A stretch of DNA of 64,000 nucleotides, taken from positions 1,798,001 to 1,862,000 of the forward strand of contig NZ_CP045915.1 of the NCBI RefSeq assembly GCF_009650095.1, written 5' to 3'. Below the pieces are notes generated by a model. The model worked only from the letters and a program-made list of their open reading frames with translations. It ran no database searches and had not been told where the DNA came from. Each line of letters opens with the position of its first letter. Positions within the stretch are counted from its first letter, which is position 1. The DNA comes from Gracilibacillus salitolerans (GTDB lineage: Bacteria > Bacillota > Bacilli > Bacillales > Amphibacillaceae). Of the stretch, positions 35,899 through 43,096 are shown piece by piece. A program made the translations under genes and the position numbers.

Positions 35899-36321
35899 AT
35901 GGGAGAATTAGCAAATTGCGCCAGGTGTGATAAAGTCTTTGTCAAAACAACCAAATCAATCTGTCCGGATTGTGTAAAAGAAAAAGAAAAGCAATTCCAA
36001 ATTGTATACAACTTCCTAAAAAAACGAGAAAATAGACAAGCAACTATACCGGAAATCGTCGAAGCAACAGAGGTAAAAGAGGAAATAATATTACAATTCG
36101 TTAAAGACAATCGCCTACGCTCTTCCCAGTTCCCTAACTTAAGCTTTCCGTGTGAACGTTGCGGGGAACCGATTGCCAGCGGGAAAATTTGCGAGCGTTG
36201 TAAAAATGATTTGTCTTCAGACCTACGTCATCAACAAGAAGTCGAACAAGTAAAACGAAGAAACGAACAGGAAGAAAAACAAAAAGCGCAAACTTACTAT
36301 ACAAGAAGCCGTAAATTCTAA
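35899..36321 (+). CDS. yvyF: Flagellar-operon zinc-ribbon protein YvyF
   Basis: Protein of the TIGR03826 (YvyF) family, 140 residues from ATG 35899, which lies about seven bases after AAAGAGG; the GTG three codons upstream is in that site. Two zinc-binding pairs near the N terminus (CARC...CPDC) and two in the second half (CERC...CERC) flank a helical domain with a helix-turn-helix-like pattern (TIPEIVEATEVKEEIILQFVKDNRL). In B. subtilis this gene precedes flgM; function is not settled. A terminator follows at once. Confidence 0.88.
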   Translation: MGELANCARCDKVFVKTTKSICPDCVKEKEKQFQIVYNFLKKRENRQATIPEIVEATEVKEEIILQFVKDNRLRSSQFPNLSFPCERCGEPIASGKICERCKNDLSSDLRHQQEVEQVKRRNEQEEKQKAQTYYTRSRKF

Positions 36322-36349
36322 AACCTCCTTCAAAATTAGGAGGTTTTTC
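36321..36349 (+). terminator. Terminator after yvyF
   Basis: AAACCTCC (36321-36328) and GGAGGTTT (36339-36346) with T run; it separates comF-yvyF from the flgM operon. Confidence 0.9.
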
Positions 36350-36510
36350 TCCTTACTGGAAAAGTGATGCTGTTCCTTGGAAAATTACTTCTCTTCATGG
36401 GATAAGTGATGCTGTTCCTTGGATAATTACTTCTCTTCATGGTATAAATGATACTGTTCCTTGGATAAGTGCTTCCCTTCACCAGATAAGTACTCCTGTT
36501 CCCAAGATAC
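36350..36510. repeat. Phased CCTTGG/CATGG repeat array 3; no gene in 36350-36717
   Basis: Cores at about 36354, 36375, 36396, 36417, 36438, 36459, 36480 and 36501 follow a strict 21-base period. Units alternate between TGTTCCTTGGATAATTACTTC-like and TCTTCATGGGATAAGTGATGC-like, giving a 42-base superunit. Same motif family as array 1 (TTCCTTGGATAA). The remaining part up to the flgM gene holds the sigma-D promoter. Confidence 0.8.
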
Positions 36511-36644
36511 ATACATGCACCCCTTCCTAAGATAAAACGCTCTCCATTTCAATTCTCCACCCATGATGGATATTACTTAATACCTAATCTGTAACTTTAG
36601 ACCTCTTCCCAATACCTCCCCAAATCGATATACTAAAAGAATAT

Positions 36645-36671
36645 TAAACATTTCAAACAATCGTCCGATAT
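36645..36671 (+). promoter_or_regulatory. Sigma-D promoter of the flgM operon
   Basis: TAAA (36645-36648), 15-base spacer, TCCGATAT (36664-36671): one mismatch to the SigD consensus TAAA-N15-GCCGATAT. Lies about 47 bases upstream of flgM, so sigma-D drives its own anti-sigma gene, as in B. subtilis. Confidence 0.88.
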
Positions 36672-36717
36672 AGATAATAAATACGTATGTACGAATAAAG
36701 GAAAGAGGTGAAAGGTC

Positions 36718-36972
36718 TTGAAAATATATGGACCCAACCATTCAAATATGAATCCCTATCAAAAACAGCAACATATCCAGCAGAAATCAACATCCAAGTC
36801 CCATTCACTGAAACCGGATCAATTGGAAATCTCAGATAAAGCATTAAAAATGCAACAAAAGGATTCTCGCCAGACTTATGTGAATGAAATTAAACAGCAA
36901 GTAGATAGTGGCGAATATCAAGTAAACAACAAAGAGACAGCGAAGAAACTGTTAAACTACTGGAAAGCCTAA
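36718..36972 (+). CDS. flgM: Anti-sigma-D factor FlgM
   Basis: Holds sigma-D inactive until the hook is complete and FlgM is removed. 84 residues, normal size. The C-terminal sigma-binding part (DQLEISDKALKMQQ..., YVNEIKQQVDSGEYQVNNKETAKKLLNYW) is typical, and the N-terminal part is basic and disordered. TTG start seven bases after AAAGAGGTG. First gene of flgM-flgN-flgK-flgL, expressed from the sigma-D promoter just upstream. Confidence 0.93.
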   Translation: MKIYGPNHSNMNPYQKQQHIQQKSTSKSHSLKPDQLEISDKALKMQQKDSRQTYVNEIKQQVDSGEYQVNNKETAKKLLNYWKA

Positions 36973-37002
36973 TAAAACGTAAGAAAAAGGAGCAGACCAC
37001 TT

Positions 37003-37500
37003 ATGTCCGTTCAGTCTATTATCCAACATCTAAATAAATTGATTGAGTTACATGACAGTCTACTGCACGTTTCCAAGCAAAAGACAGAAGTTTTAAAAGA
37101 AGGTAACACAGATGTATTGCAAAAGTTACTGATTAAAGAACAGAAACACGTACAAGCAATTAATCAGATCGAACAAAAACGAATTGATGCAGTAACAAGT
37201 TGGGCAACTGAGCAGAAGCTAGAACCGACAGCTGTCACGGTATCAACAATCATTGAAGACTATACAACCGGAGCGGACCAGCAGCAATTAAAAGAAGTTA
37301 CACTACAATTAGCGGAGCAATTAGTAGAATTGCGGCGACAAGAGGATTTAAATAAACAATTAACCCAACAGTCCTTACAATTTGTTCAGCTGTCATTAGA
37401 CATGATGCAGCCATCGATAAAAAATATGAATTATGGAAATACCAAGCATCAATCAAAGCCGTCAGCACCGAGACGTTCGGCATTTGATTCAAAAGCGTAA
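37003..37500 (+). CDS. flgN: Flagellar chaperone FlgN (YvyG)
   Basis: Export chaperone for the hook-filament junction proteins FlgK and FlgL, encoded right after it. 165 residues, almost all helical with heptad-like hydrophobics (IIQHLNKLIELHDSLLHVSKQKTEVLKEG at the start), as in FlgN family coiled coils. The C terminus is a basic, probably disordered tail. Identity rests on family pattern plus invariant gene order flgM-flgN-flgK. Confidence 0.9.
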   Translation: MSVQSIIQHLNKLIELHDSLLHVSKQKTEVLKEGNTDVLQKLLIKEQKHVQAINQIEQKRIDAVTSWATEQKLEPTAVTVSTIIEDYTTGADQQQLKEVTLQLAEQLVELRRQEDLNKQLTQQSLQFVQLSLDMMQPSIKNMNYGNTKHQSKPSAPRRSAFDSKA

Positions 37501-37515
37501 GTAGGAGGAACAAAG

Positions 37516-39162
37516 ATGCCATCAACTTTTAATGGATTAGAAGTAGCTAAACGAGCACTTCATACGCAACAGTCAGCGTTATATACAACTGGCCATAACA
37601 TTGCAAATGCCAATACGGAAGGCTATACAAGACAACGAGTGAATATGACGCAAACGGATGCCTATCCTGCACCTGGAAGAAATAGACCAGAAATTCCCGG
37701 ACAAATAGGAGCTGGTGTTGAAGCAGGGTCTATTCAAAGAATAAGAGATAGTTTTGTAGATAAACAATTTAGACAAGAAAACAACAAAGTTGGTTACTAT
37801 GAATCAAAAGCTGAAATGATGAGTCAAATGGAGGCGATTATGAATGAACCAACTGATGAAGGATTATCCAACACAATGGATAAGTTTTGGGAATCATTAC
37901 AAGATTTATCAGTAAATCCAGAAGATGCTGGTGCACGATCTGTAGTGCGTCAACGTGGAATCGCAGTAACGGAAGCTTTTCAATATGCTCATAATTCATT
38001 ACAGGATGTTCGAAGTAATTTAAAAAATGAAATTGGTGTGGATAATACGGAGGTTAACTCACTTATTGACCAAATTAATGGTGTCAACCGTCAAATATCC
38101 GAGATTGAACCACATGGACATGTACCTAATGATTTATATGATGAACGTGATCGATTAATTGATGACTTATCAGAGTATGTAGATATATCAGTGGATTACA
38201 GAAAAAGTTCAGGTCAACCAAGCTCGATTGCAGAAGGTATTGCAACGATTACGTTAAATGCAGATGCAAATGACATAGACGGTGGAGACACCATTACTTT
38301 AGTAGACGGTAGCGGTGATGTTGAGATCGGAAGTGATGATGCTGTTAACCATATTTACGTCGGTTTTGATGATGATAACAATGCTGAACAATTCTTTTTC
38401 ACATCACCTGATCGTGACAGAGATACCGAGGATGTCGTTAATGACTTAATGGATGGTTCAATAACTCCTGATCAACAGATTTCAGCGCACTCTTACGAAG
38501 TACAAGGTAAATTAAAAGCATTAATGGAAGGTGTAGGATATGTTACTAACGAATTTGACGATGATGGAAATCCTATTGTTGCAGGTGAGTTTAACAACAT
38601 GCTCGCAGACTTAGATGAAATGGTTGAAAACTTAGTAAACGAATTTAATGCTGTCCATCAACAAGGATTTGCTTTAAATGGTGAGAATGGTTTTGATTTC
38701 TTTGATCCGAATGGTGTGTCAGCAGCTACGATGGCAGTACACGATGATATCCTTGATGATAAAGATAATATTGCTGCAAGTAATTCGGCAGATGGAGTCT
38801 CTGGTAATGGTGAAAATGCGATTGATTTAGCTGAAGTTTATACAAAACGTGCGGAAGAGTATGAAACTACTGATTTTGAACCAACTCTAGGTGATAAAAC
38901 ATCTTTAAAAAGCTTCTTTGAGTCAACAATTGGTGAAATGGGTGTAATAGCAGAAGAAGCAAATAGAATGAGTAGTAATTCAGGCATTCTAAGAAATCAA
39001 GTAGAAGAAAACCGCCAATCAATTAGTTCTGTATCCCTAGATGAAGAAATGTCAAATTTGATTCAGTTCCAGCATGCTTATAATGCTGCTGCTCGAAATA
39101 TGACAGCAGTCGACGAGATGTTAGATAGAATTATCAACAATATGGGATTAGTAGGGAGGTAA
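37516..39162 (+). CDS. flgK: Flagellar hook-associated protein FlgK
   Basis: Hook-filament junction protein, 548 residues. N-terminal rod/hook signature STFNGLEVAKRALHTQQSALYTTGHNIANANTEGYTRQRV (residues 3-42) and C-terminal VSLDEEMSNLIQFQHAYNAAARNMTAVDEMLDRIINNMG are diagnostic. The central, surface-exposed domain is unusually rich in Asp and Glu (NADANDIDGGD, DDDNNAEQ), again a salt-adapted composition. AGGAGG site. Assembled with FlgL at the hook tip before flagellin polymerises. Confidence 0.96.
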   Translation: MPSTFNGLEVAKRALHTQQSALYTTGHNIANANTEGYTRQRVNMTQTDAYPAPGRNRPEIPGQIGAGVEAGSIQRIRDSFVDKQFRQENNKVGYYESKAEMMSQMEAIMNEPTDEGLSNTMDKFWESLQDLSVNPEDAGARSVVRQRGIAVTEAFQYAHNSLQDVRSNLKNEIGVDNTEVNSLIDQINGVNRQISEIEPHGHVPNDLYDERDRLIDDLSEYVDISVDYRKSSGQPSSIAEGIATITLNADANDIDGGDTITLVDGSGDVEIGSDDAVNHIYVGFDDDNNAEQFFFTSPDRDRDTEDVVNDLMDGSITPDQQISAHSYEVQGKLKALMEGVGYVTNEFDDDGNPIVAGEFNNMLADLDEMVENLVNEFNAVHQQGFALNGENGFDFFDPNGVSAATMAVHDDILDDKDNIAASNSADGVSGNGENAIDLAEVYTKRAEEYETTDFEPTLGDKTSLKSFFESTIGEMGVIAEEANRMSSNSGILRNQVEENRQSISSVSLDEEMSNLIQFQHAYNAAARNMTAVDEMLDRIINNMGLVGR

Positions 39163-39171
39163 GTAAAATAA

Positions 39172-40062
39172 ATGAGAGTAACTCAAGGAATGTTAAGTGG
39201 GAATATGCTTCGTAACTTAAGTAATAGTTACAACAGTCTTGGAAAATATATGGATCAATTATCCACAGGTAAAAAAATTAATCGTCCTTCAGATGACCCA
39301 GTTGTCGCGATGAAAGGTATGGACTATCGAACTCAGGTGAAACAAATAGAGCAATTTGAGCGGAATATTGGTGAAGTTCATAACTGGATGGATAATACCG
39401 ACTCTGCTTTAGATAAGAATCAAAAAGCTTTAGAACGGTTACGTGAACTAGCAGTACAAGCATCTAACGGAACGTATGAAGAAGGTCAACGTGCCAACAT
39501 TGCTTCAGAAGTAGATGAATTAAAAGAACATATATTAGAAATAGCAAATACGAAAGTGAATAATAAATATATCTTTAGCGGAACAAAAACAGATGGCGAT
39601 GGTGGAAATAAGCCTTATACTGTAGATGAGAACGGGAATATGAATTTCGAAGGAAACCAAGAAACTGTTAACATTGAAGTTTCCTCAGGTTCAAAAATTA
39701 CAGTTAATATACAACCGGATGAGGTTTTTACGGAAGAATTATTTAACGATCTAACCGATTTTGCGAATGAACTACGTCAAGGTGATGATGCAATTGGAGA
39801 GTATATTGGAAAATTAGACACACATATTAATAACAACGTAGATGTAAGAGCTGACTTGGGAGCACGTCAAAATCGAATTGATTTAATTGAAAATCGTGTG
39901 CAAGAACAAGCTGTAACAGCGAAAGATATGATGTCCAAAAACGAAGACGCTGATATGGAAAAAGTTATTATGAATTTAACTTCACAGGAAGCGATTCATC
40001 GAGCAGCATTAAGTGCTGGTTCTCGTGTTATTCAACCAACATTACTAGATTTCTTACGTTAA
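39172..40062 (+). CDS. flgL: Flagellar hook-associated protein FlgL
   Basis: Second junction protein, 296 residues, flagellin-like. N-terminal MRVTQGMLSGNMLRNLSNSYNSLGKYMDQLSTGKKINRPSDDP and the C-terminal helical region (NLTSQEAIHRAALSAGSRVIQPTLLDFLR) match the family. Nine bases after flgK. A terminator with one wobble pair follows, though further flagellar genes continue downstream, so read-through or a second promoter is needed for them. Confidence 0.95.
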   Translation: MRVTQGMLSGNMLRNLSNSYNSLGKYMDQLSTGKKINRPSDDPVVAMKGMDYRTQVKQIEQFERNIGEVHNWMDNTDSALDKNQKALERLRELAVQASNGTYEEGQRANIASEVDELKEHILEIANTKVNNKYIFSGTKTDGDGGNKPYTVDENGNMNFEGNQETVNIEVSSGSKITVNIQPDEVFTEELFNDLTDFANELRQGDDAIGEYIGKLDTHINNNVDVRADLGARQNRIDLIENRVQEQAVTAKDMMSKNEDADMEKVIMNLTSQEAIHRAALSAGSRVIQPTLLDFLR

Positions 40063-40067
40063 TAAAC

Positions 40068-40101
40068 AAGCCTTACCTTGTAAAAAAGGTGAGGCTTTTT
40101 C
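40068..40101 (+). terminator. Terminator after flgL
   Basis: AAGCCTTACCTT (40068-40079) with AAGGTGAGGCTT (about 40086-40097), one G-T pair, followed by T run. Confidence 0.85.
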
Positions 40102-40120
40102 TAAAAGGGAGGGAAAGGAA

Positions 40121-40711
40121 ATGCAGTTACCTCAAATACGGATTCAGCAACAACATGCGATGATTGGTATGCAAAGCCGTGATGCTCAATTGTCGATTGA
40201 TTCAGCACCTGCTAAACTGGAAATTAGTCAACCAGAGGCGGACTTGCAAATTACGACAAAGCAAGGAAATCTAACTATTGATCAATCAAAAGCACTAGCA
40301 GATGTTGGTATTTTTTCAACAGAAGAATCAGTAAAAAAGATGGCCAATGAAGCGATGCAAAAGGCAGTTGAAGGATCCAAAAAGCGTCGTCGCCAAGGAG
40401 ATATGCTCATGAAAATTGAGAACGGTGGAAACCCACTGGCCCAAGTAGCAAAAGAGAATAGCCAACGGCCGGAGAAACAATTTAATATCGGTTGGATCCC
40501 ATCTGGTGATGCGGTAAAGTTTGATTATCAGCCTGCAGAAGTTAACATAGAAGCACATGCCAATAAACCGATTATTAATGTAGAACAATCGAGAAACCAA
40601 TTTCACTATCAACGTGGTGACGTTGATGTCTATTTGGAACAAGAGAATTGGATAGATATTGATTTTGAAAATGTAAAACTTGTAGGTAATAACTTCGAAA
40701 TAGAAGTATAG
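40121..40711 (+). CDS. yviE: YviE-like protein (DUF6470)
   Basis: Protein of 196 residues in the place occupied by yviE in B. subtilis, between flgL and fliW. It has the DUF6470 features: MQLPQIRIQQQHAMIGMQ at the start, a repeated 'I..SQPEADLQI' beta pattern, the central ALADVGIFSTEESVKKMANEAMQKA helix and a GDAVKFDYQPAEVNIE strand. No membrane segment. Function is unknown; conserved linkage suggests a flagellar accessory role. GGGAGGG ribosome site. Confidence 0.85.
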   Translation: MQLPQIRIQQQHAMIGMQSRDAQLSIDSAPAKLEISQPEADLQITTKQGNLTIDQSKALADVGIFSTEESVKKMANEAMQKAVEGSKKRRRQGDMLMKIENGGNPLAQVAKENSQRPEKQFNIGWIPSGDAVKFDYQPAEVNIEAHANKPIINVEQSRNQFHYQRGDVDVYLEQENWIDIDFENVKLVGNNFEIEV

Positions 40712-40723
40712 AAGGGTGAAATT

Positions 40724-41170
40724 ATGCAAATCAAGACGAAATATTTTGGAGAAACAGAAGTTAAAGAGGAAGAAATAATCCATTTTCCACATGGGATACC
40801 GGGGTTTTTAGAAGAAAAAAATTTTGTGTTATTAAGCTTTGAAGAAAGCGGTTTGTTTCAAGTACTTCAATCCACAAAAGGTGTAAATCCAGCATTTATC
40901 GTTGTTGATCCATTTCTTTTTATGAAAGACTATCAGTTTAAATTAGGCGATTTAACTATTGAACAACTAGAGATAAAAGAAGAAAAAGATGTATTGGTTT
41001 TAGCTATCGTGACTGTAAAAGATCCATTAGTAACAAGCACCGCAAACCTGAATGCTCCAATAGTAATTAATCAGACTAAGAAACTAGCCAAACAATATAT
41101 AACAAAAAATCAAAAATATACAACAAGAGACGAAATTTTCAAACAAACCTCAAAGGAAGAGGTGGATTAA
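40724..41170 (+). CDS. fliW: Flagellar assembly factor FliW
   Basis: Regulatory protein of 148 residues that binds either flagellin or CsrA. When flagellin is exported FliW is released and sequesters CsrA, relieving repression of hag. Typical features: [30 protein letters not shown] at the start and [25 protein letters not shown] near the end. csrA begins two bases after its stop codon and hag follows, so all three partners of the homeostatic loop are together. Confidence 0.95.
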   Translation: MQIKTKYFGETEVKEEEIIHFPHGIPGFLEEKNFVLLSFEESGLFQVLQSTKGVNPAFIVVDPFLFMKDYQFKLGDLTIEQLEIKEEKDVLVLAIVTVKDPLVTSTANLNAPIVINQTKKLAKQYITKNQKYTTRDEIFKQTSKEEVD

Positions 41171-41171
41171 T

Positions 41172-41402
41172 TTGTTAGTTTTAACGAGAAAAATAAATGA
41201 AGCGATACAAATTGGTGATGATATTGAAGTGAAAGTGATAGCTGTAGATGGTGATCAGATCAAGTTAGGGATTAATGCACCAAAAGATGTAGAAGTACAT
41301 AGAAAGGAAATTTATCAAGCAATTCAGGAAGAAAATAATCAAGCAGCAAACCTTTCGACAAATTTACTAGAATTAATTAAAAAAAATAGTAAAAAGTATT
41401 AA
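41172..41402 (+). CDS. csrA: RNA-binding translational regulator CsrA
   Basis: Small dimeric regulator (76 residues) opening [48 protein letters not shown], the highly conserved beta-strand RNA-binding core including Arg at the VHRKEIY site. It binds GGA motifs and blocks ribosome access on hag mRNA; a matching site is found in the hag leader 85 bases downstream. TTG start directly after fliW. Slight C-terminal extension relative to E. coli, as usual in Bacillus. Confidence 0.96.
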   Translation: MLVLTRKINEAIQIGDDIEVKVIAVDGDQIKLGINAPKDVEVHRKEIYQAIQEENNQAANLSTNLLELIKKNSKKY

Positions 41403-41426
41403 ACATTCTATTACACAGACCGATAA
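41400..41426 (+). promoter_or_regulatory. Sigma-D promoter of hag
   Basis: TAAA (41400-41403), 15-base spacer, ACCGATAA (41419-41426), close to the SigD consensus GCCGATAT. The TAAA overlaps the csrA stop region. The leader to the hag start is about 95 bases. Confidence 0.88.
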
Positions 41427-41482
41427 TAGTATTAGGAACTAATTAAGGTGATTGGCGGCCGCTCTCACCAATTAGTATACAA

Positions 41483-41519
41483 CCACAAGGATGTGGAAAT
41501 TTTAAAATTCTCAAGGAGG
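41483..41519 (+). promoter_or_regulatory. CsrA-binding sites in the hag leader
   Basis: Stem CCACA (41483-41487) and TGTGG (41492-41496) presents AGGA in its loop; the core ACAAGGATGT equals the optimal CsrA target ACARGGAUGU. A second GGA site is the ribosome site itself (CAAGGAGGA, about 41512-41520). A larger hairpin (CTAATT...GGTGA with TCACC AATTAG, about 41440-41476) lies upstream. Arrangement matches the two-site hag repression known in B. subtilis. Confidence 0.85.
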
Positions 41520-41529
41520 AACTTTACTT

Positions 41530-42363
41530 ATGATTATCAACAATAATATTCCAGCGATGAATACACATCGTCAACTAGGAATCAACCAAGGAAACATGCA
41601 ATCTTCAATGGAGAAATTATCTTCAGGTCTACGTATCAACCGTGCTGGAGATGACGCTGCAGGTCTTTCAATTTCTGAAAAAATGCGTTCTCAAATCCGC
41701 GGTTTAGATCAAGCAAGCCGTAACTCTCAAGACGGTATTTCTATGATTCAAACTGCTGAAGGTGCATTAGATGAGACACACTCAATCCTTCAACGTATGC
41801 GTGAACTAGCAGTACAATCTTCTAACGATACTAATGTTGATCAAGACCGTCAAGCTCTTCAAAATGAGTTTGATGAATTAGGAGAAGAATTAGGAAGAAT
41901 CAAAGACAATACTCAATTCAACAAACAAAATTTATTAGACGGTTCTACTGGTCAATCAGGTTCTGTTAGTATCCAAGTTGGTGCAAATGAAGCTGAATTA
42001 ACTAATATCAACTTCAAAACTCAAGGTGTCGATTTGACAAGTGTTGTATCTGGAGCTCAAGCTGAAGATATTTCTACATTTTCTGGTGCTCAATCAGCAA
42101 TTGAAGAAATCGAAGCACAAATCAAAACAGTATCTGAGGGACGTTCTTACTTAGGTGCTATGCAAAACCGTCTTGAACACACTATTGCAAACTTAGATAA
42201 TGCTTCTGAGAACTTATCAGCTGCTGAATCTCGAGTTCGTGACGTAGATATGGCGAAAGAAATGATGGAGATGACTAAATCTAACATTCTTTCTCAAGCA
42301 TCACAATCAATGCTAGCTCAAGCGAATCAGCAACCACAATCAGTATTACAATTATTAGGTTAA
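41530..42363 (+). CDS. hag: Flagellin
   Basis: Filament subunit, 277 residues. N-terminal D0/D1 region MIINNNIPAMNTHRQLG...SSGLRINRAGDDAAGLSISEKMRSQIRGLDQASRNSQDGISMIQTAEGAL and C-terminal SAAESRVRDVDMAKEMMEMTKSNILSQASQSMLAQANQQPQSVLQLLG are canonical. The variable middle (about residues 130-200) is short and Ser/Thr/Gly rich (LLDGSTGQSGSVS), giving candidate acceptor sites for O-glycosylation by the enzymes encoded right downstream. Codons favour highly expressed synonyms. Controlled by sigma-D and CsrA. Confidence 0.97.
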   Translation: MIINNNIPAMNTHRQLGINQGNMQSSMEKLSSGLRINRAGDDAAGLSISEKMRSQIRGLDQASRNSQDGISMIQTAEGALDETHSILQRMRELAVQSSNDTNVDQDRQALQNEFDELGEELGRIKDNTQFNKQNLLDGSTGQSGSVSIQVGANEAELTNINFKTQGVDLTSVVSGAQAEDISTFSGAQSAIEEIEAQIKTVSEGRSYLGAMQNRLEHTIANLDNASENLSAAESRVRDVDMAKEMMEMTKSNILSQASQSMLAQANQQPQSVLQLLG

Positions 42364-42376
42364 TAGCTATTTTTTT

Positions 42377-42417
42377 AAAAAAGGTTCTGGATGGTATTCC
42401 CAGGACCTTTTTTGTTT
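42377..42417 (+). terminator. Terminator of hag
   Basis: AAAAAAGGTTCTGG (42377-42390) pairs with CCAGGACCTTTTTT (about 42400-42413) with one wobble, followed by T-rich tail. Separates hag from the glycosylation island. Confidence 0.9.
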
Positions 42418-42487
42418 TTTGTGGTTAAAAATTCTATTAAAATGCCGATATTATTAATAGGTAATTCAAAATAGTGGGAGGATCATC

Positions 42488-43096
42488 ATGAAAGTAATCT
42501 TAAATAATGACAGGAAGTCATTAATTCACATTCAAACGAACGAGGTTTCACCTGTTATACAAGCTATAAATGAATTGATTGGATCAGAATTAATAATTAG
42601 TCATCTCATCATTGATGATCAAACCATTTATTCAGATCATGAATTGTATATTGAAAATTATATAAAAGACATTAAAGTTATTGACGTAATAGCAAAAACA
42701 AGAGCTGAGTTTATTAATGATACACTTTTAACTACAGAAAACTATTTGCTAAATTCCTTTGTCATAATAGATGATCTAACTAGCCAATTTTATAGTAACC
42801 CTATAGATGATTCTTGGAATACTTTTAAACAATTAACAAATGGTATACAGTGGCTAACAGATATGATTTTTATGGTCGATAGAATGGTAGAAAGACCTAA
42901 TAATTGGGAGCAATACGTAGAAGTTTATTATCAATTACAAGCCAATATAAAAGAATTAGCAGACGCATTAGAAAATCATGATATTGTTTTAATAGCTGAC
43001 ATTATCCATTATGAAATAAAAGCTTTATTTGAAACATTAATGAAATTGATTACAAATACTATTGATCAAGAAGGAAGTCGTCACGATGTTAATTAA
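42488..43096 (+). CDS. Hypothetical protein, first gene of the post-hag island
   Basis: 202 residues; I do not recognise the family. GTGGGAGGATC ribosome site before ATG. The N-terminal 75 residues look alpha/beta (MKVILNNDRKSLIHI, ELIISHLIIDDQTIYSD), the rest is strongly helical and acidic (WNTFKQLTNGIQWLTDMIFMVDRMVE and YYQLQANIKELADALENHDIVLIADIIHYEIKALFETLMKLI). No signal peptide or membrane helix. It overlaps the Maf gene by 11 bases, so the two products are probably made together; a chaperone or partner for the flagellin-modifying transferase is a natural guess but only that. Confidence 0.72.
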   Translation: MKVILNNDRKSLIHIQTNEVSPVIQAINELIGSELIISHLIIDDQTIYSDHELYIENYIKDIKVIDVIAKTRAEFINDTLLTTENYLLNSFVIIDDLTSQFYSNPIDDSWNTFKQLTNGIQWLTDMIFMVDRMVERPNNWEQYVEVYYQLQANIKELADALENHDIVLIADIIHYEIKALFETLMKLITNTIDQEGSRHDVN

